From M3007 sp041160955 (GTDB taxonomy: Bacteria; Bacteroidota; Bacteroidia; Chitinophagales; Saprospiraceae), in the NCBI GenBank assembly GCA_041160955.1, contig JBEAVK010000127.1:1-20341 (forward strand): DNA of 20,341 bases, written 5' to 3'. This document shows, piece after piece, positions 16,053-20,341 of the stretch (positions within the stretch are counted from its first letter, which is position 1; each line of letters starts with the position of its first letter). Made by a program: the position numbers and the translations under genes. Under the pieces are notes generated by a model. It was not told the origin of the DNA, did no database searches, and worked only from the letters and a program-made list of their open reading frames with translations.

Positions 16053-16265
16053 ATGAAAAAGAAAGTAGCCATTATCGGGACAGTAGATTTGCCAGCCAAT
16101 TACAGTGGCGCTCAAATACTTGCCGAGCACCTTATTAAAAATCTCCAACAGGAATATGATTTGAGCGTTTATTGCTCTGAGAAGAAGTATGCTAAAGGCA
16201 ATCGAACAGTATCGTACTTGGGTGCCAAATTGCATGCTCTTGACTTTGACACTCTTTTAATATAA
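16053..16265 (+). pseudogene. Truncated duplicate of the DUF1972 glycosyltransferase
   Basis: The frame from ATG 16053 encodes 70 residues. The first 61 match the N-terminus of the intact gene at 16795 in 51 positions, then the similarity stops at base 16234. The last residues (ALDFDTLLI) come from the inverted-repeat end of the adjoining element. The conserved glycine-rich loop NYGGFETL has become NYSGAQIL, losing the second-last glycine, the aromatic residue and the acidic residue, which points to relaxed selection. Donor-binding half is absent, so it cannot act as a glycosyltransferase. A start at ATG 16047 or TTG 16026 is possible and changes nothing important. The leader was copied along with it. 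Confidence 0.85.
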
Positions 16266-16641
16266 ATAAGTAGAGTGTGTGACAAAATCAGGGCATGATG
16301 TTTTATTTGCGCAAACAATGGATTGGTGCAAAATTGTCGGGGTGACAAAAAAAGTCGCCCCGACAATAGCCCAAATACTGTGTTCCCACGAACTTGAAGG
16401 TCTCAATAATACCAATACTAAGGTGCAATATTCAACGATCTCCAAGTGGGTACTTATCGAAAATTAGGATATTGTCGGGGCGACTTTTTTCAGTCACCCC
16501 GACAATTTTGTTGAAATCTATTGTTTTAATTAAAATCTATTGTTGGCATAAATAAAATATCATGCCCAGATTTTGTCATGCACTCAAATAAGTATAAATC
16601 AATTATTTTATCTCAAAATCGTGTCAAAGTCAAAAAGAGCA
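16235..16641. mobile_element. Non-autonomous TIR element (MITE-like), about 0.4 kb
   Basis: The outermost ends TGCTCTTGACTTTGACAC (16235-16252) and 16621-16641 are inverted repeats, the right one with three extra A. Inside lie long terminal inverted repeats 16273-16321 and 16537-16585 (about 84 percent matching by eye), then hairpins with ATTGTCGGGG arms near 16333-16368 and 16471-16509. The inner sequence (AACTTGAAGGTCTCAATAAT) also occurs in the block at 2257-2765. No open frame of note is present. It joins the truncated glycosyltransferase copy to the leader of the intact one exactly at the duplication borders. Confidence 0.75.
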
Positions 16642-16648
16642 TTCCAGT

Positions 16649-16794
16649 ACAAAATATTTCAACTGGAAAAACATTCCAAAATCTGGAAAAAACACAATCC
16701 ACCAAACACATAAATTACTGTAAATCAATTACTTAAATTTTTGGAACATAATTGGCATTAAGCACAATTGTATTCAAGACATACAATAATGCAC
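16649..16794 (+). promoter_or_regulatory. Leader, shared element copy C, of the intact DUF1972 gene
   Basis: It matches copy B nearly throughout, including TTTCAACTGGAAAAA, CATTCCA, GGAAAAAAC and TTGGCATTAAGCA. The hairpin is imperfect here (16702-16720 against 16726-16744). TTTG (16740-16743), a 19-base gap and CACAATTG (16763-16770) form a weak promoter candidate with the same geometry as copy B. Predicted transcripts would have very short 5' ends. Confidence 0.5.
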
Positions 16795-18003
16795 ATGAAA
16801 AAGAAAGTAGCCATTATCGGAACAGTAGGTTTGCCAGCTAATTACGGCGGCTTTGAAACACTTGCCGAGCACCTTGTTAAAAACCTCCACCAGGAATATG
16901 ATTTGAGCGTCTATTGCTCTGGAAAGAAATATGCTAAGGGTAATCGCCCATCATCATACTTAGGTGCCAAATTGCATTACCTCCCATTAGAAGCCAACGG
17001 CATTCAAAGTATTCCGTACGATACATTGTCCATATTGCATGCTTTATTTTATGCAGATGTGTTATTGATTTTGGGTGTGGCAGGAGCGTGGATGATTCCA
17101 TTTGTTCGCTTATTTACCAATAAAAAAGTGATTGTTTCCATTGACGGTATTGAATGGAAACGCGACAAATGGAGCCGATTGGCCAAGGCATTTTTATTTT
17201 GGTCGGAAGGCATTGCGGTGAAATATTCGCATATCGATATTTCAGATAACGAGTCTATTCAGGATTATACCGCCATGCGTTATGGTAGTTTGAGTCGGAT
17301 TATCGAGTACGGCGCCGACCATACCCTACAAGTAAAACCGACATTGGAAGACAAGGCAGAATATCCATTTTTAAAACTACCTTATGCTTTTAAAGTATGC
17401 CGGATAGAGCCTGAAAACAATGTAGGTACGGTATTGGAGGCTTTTTCACAATTGCCCAAATATACCCTTGTGGTAGTTGGTAACTGGAAAAATAGTGCTT
17501 ATGGAATAGCATTGCGCGAGCAATATAAAGCATTTTCTAATCTTATCTTGCTTGATCCTATTTACGACCAACGCACACTAGATGCACTCCGTGGCAATGC
17601 TATGGTGTATATCCACGGCCATTCTGCAGGCGGCACCAATCCTTCTTTGGTAGAAGCCATGTATTTAGGACTTCCGGTATTAGCCTATGGTGTTTCTTAT
17701 AACAGGACAACTACCGAGCATAAAGCACTATACTTCAAAGATGATAACGACCTAAAATGGCTGATCGAAAACACCAGCGTACCAGAACTCAAAGCACTAG
17801 GCGAAACGATGGGAGCGGTTGCACAGCGGCGTTACACTTGGAAACGGATCGCAGAACACTACCGATTGCTGATTATGGAGGCTTTATTGGTTAAAAACAA
17901 GGGGCAAGTAATGCCCGATACACGAAAAATAGACAATTCAACACTGCTAGATATGAACCTAGGCCACCTTACCCACCAGCAGGGCTTTTTTGAAAAAAGG
18001 TAA
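16795..18003 (+). CDS. DUF1972-type glycosyltransferase (rhamnosyltransferase-like)
   Basis: The 402-residue protein starts at ATG 16795 (MKKKVAIIGTVGLPANYGG); ATG 16789 and TTG 16768 are in frame but add residues not expected in the family. The DUF1972 N-terminal domain (about 1-185) has NYGGFETLAEHL (16-27) and VSIDGIEWKRDKWSR. The C-terminal half has RIEPENN (203-209) and the donor site GHSAGGTNPSLVEAMYLGLP (275-294), E287 being the conserved glutamate. Relatives include capsule rhamnosyltransferases acting early on the lipid-linked unit; rhamnose as donor is not proven here. A truncated copy lies upstream with its own leader, separated by a repeat element. This gene has its own promoter candidate and is probably transcribed apart from the upstream operon. 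A low-complexity tail of about 25 residues ends the protein. Confidence 0.88.
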   Translation: MKKKVAIIGTVGLPANYGGFETLAEHLVKNLHQEYDLSVYCSGKKYAKGNRPSSYLGAKLHYLPLEANGIQSIPYDTLSILHALFYADVLLILGVAGAWMIPFVRLFTNKKVIVSIDGIEWKRDKWSRLAKAFLFWSEGIAVKYSHIDISDNESIQDYTAMRYGSLSRIIEYGADHTLQVKPTLEDKAEYPFLKLPYAFKVCRIEPENNVGTVLEAFSQLPKYTLVVVGNWKNSAYGIALREQYKAFSNLILLDPIYDQRTLDALRGNAMVYIHGHSAGGTNPSLVEAMYLGLPVLAYGVSYNRTTTEHKALYFKDDNDLKWLIENTSVPELKALGETMGAVAQRRYTWKRIAEHYRLLIMEALLVKNKGQVMPDTRKIDNSTLLDMNLGHLTHQQGFFEKR

Positions 18004-18041
18004 ACGGCTTGGCAGCAATTTCTAGGTAACAGTTAAGAAAT

Positions 18042-18225
18042 TCGTAACTATACAGCCGCCACCCAAATTCCCGTAGGGAATGTATGTTTATAGGGTGGAA
18101 TGAAAAATCTGGTTCAATTCCCGTAGGGAATGTATATTATTTTGTACGTTTTTACATAAAATCCCTACGGGATTTGGGCAATTTACCCTATTCGGCCTAT
18201 AAACATATATTCCCTCCGGGAATTT
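18042..18225. repeat. Cloverleaf-like palindromic repeat, copy 2
   Basis: It is a close, same-orientation copy of 6331-6525. Outer arms are 18065-18094 and 18196-18225; the inner right arm AATCCCTACGGGATTTGGG is at 18160-18178 and the inner left arm has changed to TTCAATTCCCGTAGGGAAT. It fills most of the gap between the DUF1972 and WecA-like genes. Confidence 0.8.
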
Positions 18226-18327
18226 TTTGGTAGTGGCTGAATAGTTACAGAAATTCTATATTAAGTAATAATTAAGGCATTCTGAACAAATCCTTTATTT
18301 TTTTTTTAATTTTTTAAACATTTTTTT

Positions 18328-19404
18328 ATGACCCAGTACATTACATACATCCTTTCCCCATTAGTGGCATTAGTTTGGGTACTTATTGCAACACCAGCCA
18401 CTCGCACAATAGCCGTAAAACTACGCCTTACCGATCAGCCCAATGCGCGTAAAGTACATAGCCAGCCCATTCCGTTGGTTGGAGGGATTCTGATTTTTGC
18501 GGCAACGCTGTTGTCACTTTTGATACAAGTCGCCTGGGTCAGCGACTGGAATACGATGTATGTACTGTTTAATGGCAGCCTGTTATTATTAATTACAGGC
18601 GTGATTGACGACAAAATAGATGTCAGAGCAACCTATAAACTGGCCATTCAGATTGCATTGGCTTGGTTTGTATATGCTTCGGGTATTCATATCGAATCAC
18701 TGTACGGCTTATTTGGTATTTATGCCATACCTACCTATGTACAGGGCTTATTAACCATGCTGATTATTGTAGGCGTAGTGAATGCTTTTAACCTGACGGA
18801 TGGTATTGATGGATTGGCGGGCGGACTGGCATTGATAGGACTTATTGCTTATAGTTTATTGGCATGTTATTTGGGTAAATATGATTTATTGGTCCTTTTT
18901 TTGGCGTTATCGGGTGCATTAGTAGGTTTTTTGCGGTTCAATTTTAGCCAAGCCAACAAGATTTTTATGGGCGATGCGGGATCTTTATTTTTAGGGTATA
19001 TTATGGTTGTCTCCGGCATTGTACTGCTCCAAACCGCCGAAAATACGGCAAATAATTCTGTAACAGTAGCCACAGTGATTGGTGTTTTGGCATTACCTGT
19101 CATAGATTCCTTGCGTGTTTACAGGGGTCGAATCAAAGCGGGATATAGTCCTTTCCGAGCAGACAGGACTCATTTTCATCATTTAGTGCTTAGTTTGGGC
19201 GTAAAACACCATGTTGCCACTGCTTTTATTGTATTTGCGGCACTTTGCATATTGGGCTTTACGGTTATTTTTGGCTCGTTGTTTTCACTTACGATTACTT
19301 TAATCCTGCTATTACTCCTTTTTTCTATCATATCTTCCATTTTGAACCTAAATATGTCGGTAAACACTTGGCGGAATAAAATTAGAATATTAGAAGAGTT
19401 GTGA
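18328..19404 (+). CDS. WecA/MraY-family polyprenyl-phosphate sugar-1-phosphate transferase
   Basis: The 358-residue integral membrane protein has about ten hydrophobic segments. Family motifs are in order: KVHSQPIPLVGG (42-53), the Asp motif DDKID (94-98), NLTDGIDGLAGG (155-166), FMGDAGSLFLG (213-223), PVIDSLRV (257-264) and HFHH (282-285). WecA-type enzymes join a sugar-1-phosphate (often GlcNAc-1-P) to undecaprenyl phosphate, the first step of a lipid-linked glycan. The HFHH motif favours the WecA group over MraY. The downstream gene is convergent after 23 bases. The start ATG 18328 follows an extreme T-rich run (about 18292-18326); no -7 box was found. It initiates the pathway that the upstream glycosyltransferases would continue. 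Confidence 0.9.
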   Translation: MTQYITYILSPLVALVWVLIATPATRTIAVKLRLTDQPNARKVHSQPIPLVGGILIFAATLLSLLIQVAWVSDWNTMYVLFNGSLLLLITGVIDDKIDVRATYKLAIQIALAWFVYASGIHIESLYGLFGIYAIPTYVQGLLTMLIIVGVVNAFNLTDGIDGLAGGLALIGLIAYSLLACYLGKYDLLVLFLALSGALVGFLRFNFSQANKIFMGDAGSLFLGYIMVVSGIVLLQTAENTANNSVTVATVIGVLALPVIDSLRVYRGRIKAGYSPFRADRTHFHHLVLSLGVKHHVATAFIVFAALCILGFTVIFGSLFSLTITLILLLLLFSIISSILNLNMSVNTWRNKIRILEEL

Positions 19405-19427
19405 AACAAACAATCGTCACTGTAGCG

Positions 19428-20054
19428 TTATGATGGCTTTTTAACATAAACCGAAGGCAAAGACAATTGGTATTTTACCACAAAAACCCTTAATAACACG
19501 ATCAAAACAATACAAATTACTTGTGCCTGTCTGTGCTCAATTTGCAAATATAACAAACCATAATAGCACAAACCACCTATGATACAAGCGGATGCATAAA
19601 TTTCTTTTCGGAAAATGAGTGGAATTTCGTTGAGCAGCGTATCTCTAATCACGCCGCCAAAACAACCTGTCATTGCGCCCAAAGCGATACAAATGCCCGG
19701 CGAAAAGTGCAGTTCCATGCCTTTTTGTATGCCAATTAAGGTGCATAAACCCAATCCCATAGCATCAAAAATGAAAAGGGTGTAGTTGAGTTTTTTTACC
19801 CAAGTACCAAAGATGATGGTTGTAATGGTACCGACCAGCACTACCGTTATTGTTTGGCTATCTTGTAACCAAGCGACGGGCAGTTTTCCGATCAAAATAT
19901 CCCGTAAGGTACCGCCACCAATAGCGGTAACAAACGCAATAATGATGATACCAAAAATGTCCAATTCCTTGCGCATTGCAGCAGATGTGCCGGATATCGC
20001 AAAGGATAATGTGCCGAGGATATTGATGATTTCTAGGAAAGTTAGGTGCATCAT
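19428..20054 (-). CDS. TRIC/UPF0126 family membrane protein (YicG-like)
   Basis: The 208-residue protein has about six to seven membrane segments in two similar halves. Each half carries the glycine-rich signature: AIGGGTLRDILIGKLP (about 44-59) and GCFGGVIRDTLLNEIPLIFRKEIYA (about 130-154). These are marks of the bacterial TRIC (trimeric intracellular cation channel-like) / UPF0126 family, seen as potassium-permeable channels in some members. The start could be ATG 20054 or the adjoining ATG 20051. A well-formed promoter ends only five bases before the first ATG, so the mRNA is probably leaderless. It is not obviously tied to the glycan locus. Confidence 0.9.
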   Translation of the reverse strand: MMHLTFLEIINILGTLSFAISGTSAAMRKELDIFGIIIIAFVTAIGGGTLRDILIGKLPVAWLQDSQTITVVLVGTITTIIFGTWVKKLNYTLFIFDAMGLGLCTLIGIQKGMELHFSPGICIALGAMTGCFGGVIRDTLLNEIPLIFRKEIYASACIIGGLCYYGLLYLQIEHRQAQVICIVLIVLLRVFVVKYQLSLPSVYVKKPS

Positions 20055-20059
20055 GGGTT

Positions 20060-20091
20060 CAAAGGTACGGACACAAATATTCCATACAATA
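20060..20091 (-). promoter_or_regulatory. Promoter of the TRIC gene
   Basis: On the reverse strand ATTG (20088-20091), a gap of exactly 20 bases and TACCTTTG (20060-20067) fit the Bacteroidota -33/-7 promoter. Five bases (AACCC) separate the box from the first of two adjoining ATG codons. Transcription would begin at or within the start codons. Confidence 0.6.
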
Positions 20092-20113
20092 TTTCAATAC
20101 AACATTTCCATAC

Positions 20114-20341
20114 TTTCTACAAATGTTGGACTTCTCCGAAGTCATTTATTGATTTCTGGGACAACATATTTCTACAAATGTTGGACTTCTCCGAAGTCAT
20201 TTATTGATTTCTGGGATATAAAAAACGCTCAACTCCAATCGACTTCGGAGAAGTCCAACATTTGTAACGCTCAACTCCAATCGACTTCGGAGAAGTCCAA
20301 CATTTGTAACGCTCAACTCCAATCGACTTCGGAGAAGTCCA
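20114..20341. repeat. Array of inverted tandem repeats, continuing beyond the window
   Basis: Two units of 55-base period (starting 20114 and 20169) share about 48 bases. They are followed by at least three units of exact 42-base period in opposite sense (20224, 20266, 20308, the last cut by the window). All share a 25-base core that contains GACTTCGGAGAAGTC, a palindrome with 6-base arms around GGA. The 42-base units are identical where visible. No coding frame fits the array. Confidence 0.85.

Noticed and set aside
16745..16775. Sigma-54 promoter suggested by TTGGCA before the DUF1972 gene
   Set aside because: The spacing from GG to a downstream GC does not fit the -24/-12 pattern, and sigma-54 use is not supported by anything else here.
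20114..20341. Possible CRISPR array, because of regularly spaced repeats with a palindromic core
   Set aside because: The sequence between cores is the same in each unit rather than variable, the repeats switch orientation and period, and no cas gene is nearby. It is a tandem repeat.

Overview
The window is from a member of the Bacteroidota, most like the Saprospirales group. A secreted protein carries a type IX secretion (T9SS type A) C-terminal sorting domain. Several intergenic regions hold TAnnTTTG boxes, the -7 element of Bacteroidota promoters, and genes lack clear Shine-Dalgarno sites. The DNA is AT-rich and gene-dense, with many palindromic intergenic repeats. No tRNA, rRNA, transposase or CRISPR array was seen.

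Left part (1-6216): the 5' end of an ECF-type sigma factor gene; a secreted cytochrome c / copper monooxygenase-like protein with a T9SS tail; a block of composite repeats; a divergent pair made of an HxlR-type regulator and a thiol-disulfide (DsbA/FrnE-like) lipoprotein, with a strong palindromic operator candidate between them; and a membrane-anchored glycoside hydrolase family 3 enzyme, preceded by a perfect 17-bp palindrome.

Middle part (6217-10514): a cloverleaf-like palindromic repeat, an AraC-type activator, and a divergent two-gene unit of an ExaC-like aldehyde dehydrogenase and its usual DUF779 partner. A gene-poor stretch (9738-10514) follows and holds at least three palindromic elements.

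Right part (10515-19404): an exopolysaccharide / surface glycan locus, all on the + strand. Gene order is a fused phosphotransferase-nucleotidyltransferase-thymidylate kinase-like protein, a hexapeptide acyltransferase, two GT4 glycosyltransferases, a truncated copy of a DUF1972 glycosyltransferase, a 0.4-kb TIR-bearing repeat element, the intact DUF1972 glycosyltransferase, and a WecA-like polyprenyl-phosphate sugar-1-phosphate transferase. The first four are tightly spaced or overlapping and look like one operon. A related leader sequence precedes the operon, the truncated copy and the intact DUF1972 gene, which suggests shared control. The WecA-like enzyme would start the lipid-linked glycan, the glycosyltransferases extend it and the acyltransferase decorates it. 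Polymerase, flippase and export genes are not in the window.

The end (19428-20341) holds a TRIC-type (YicG-like) membrane protein on the - strand, with a promoter that predicts a leaderless mRNA, then an array of inverted and tandem repeats that runs off the window.

The most notable items are the three-domain kinase fusion, the shared leader sequence, the partial duplication of the glycosyltransferase gene abutting a TIR element, the two operator candidates, and the terminal repeat array. All family assignments were made by eye from motifs, without database searches.
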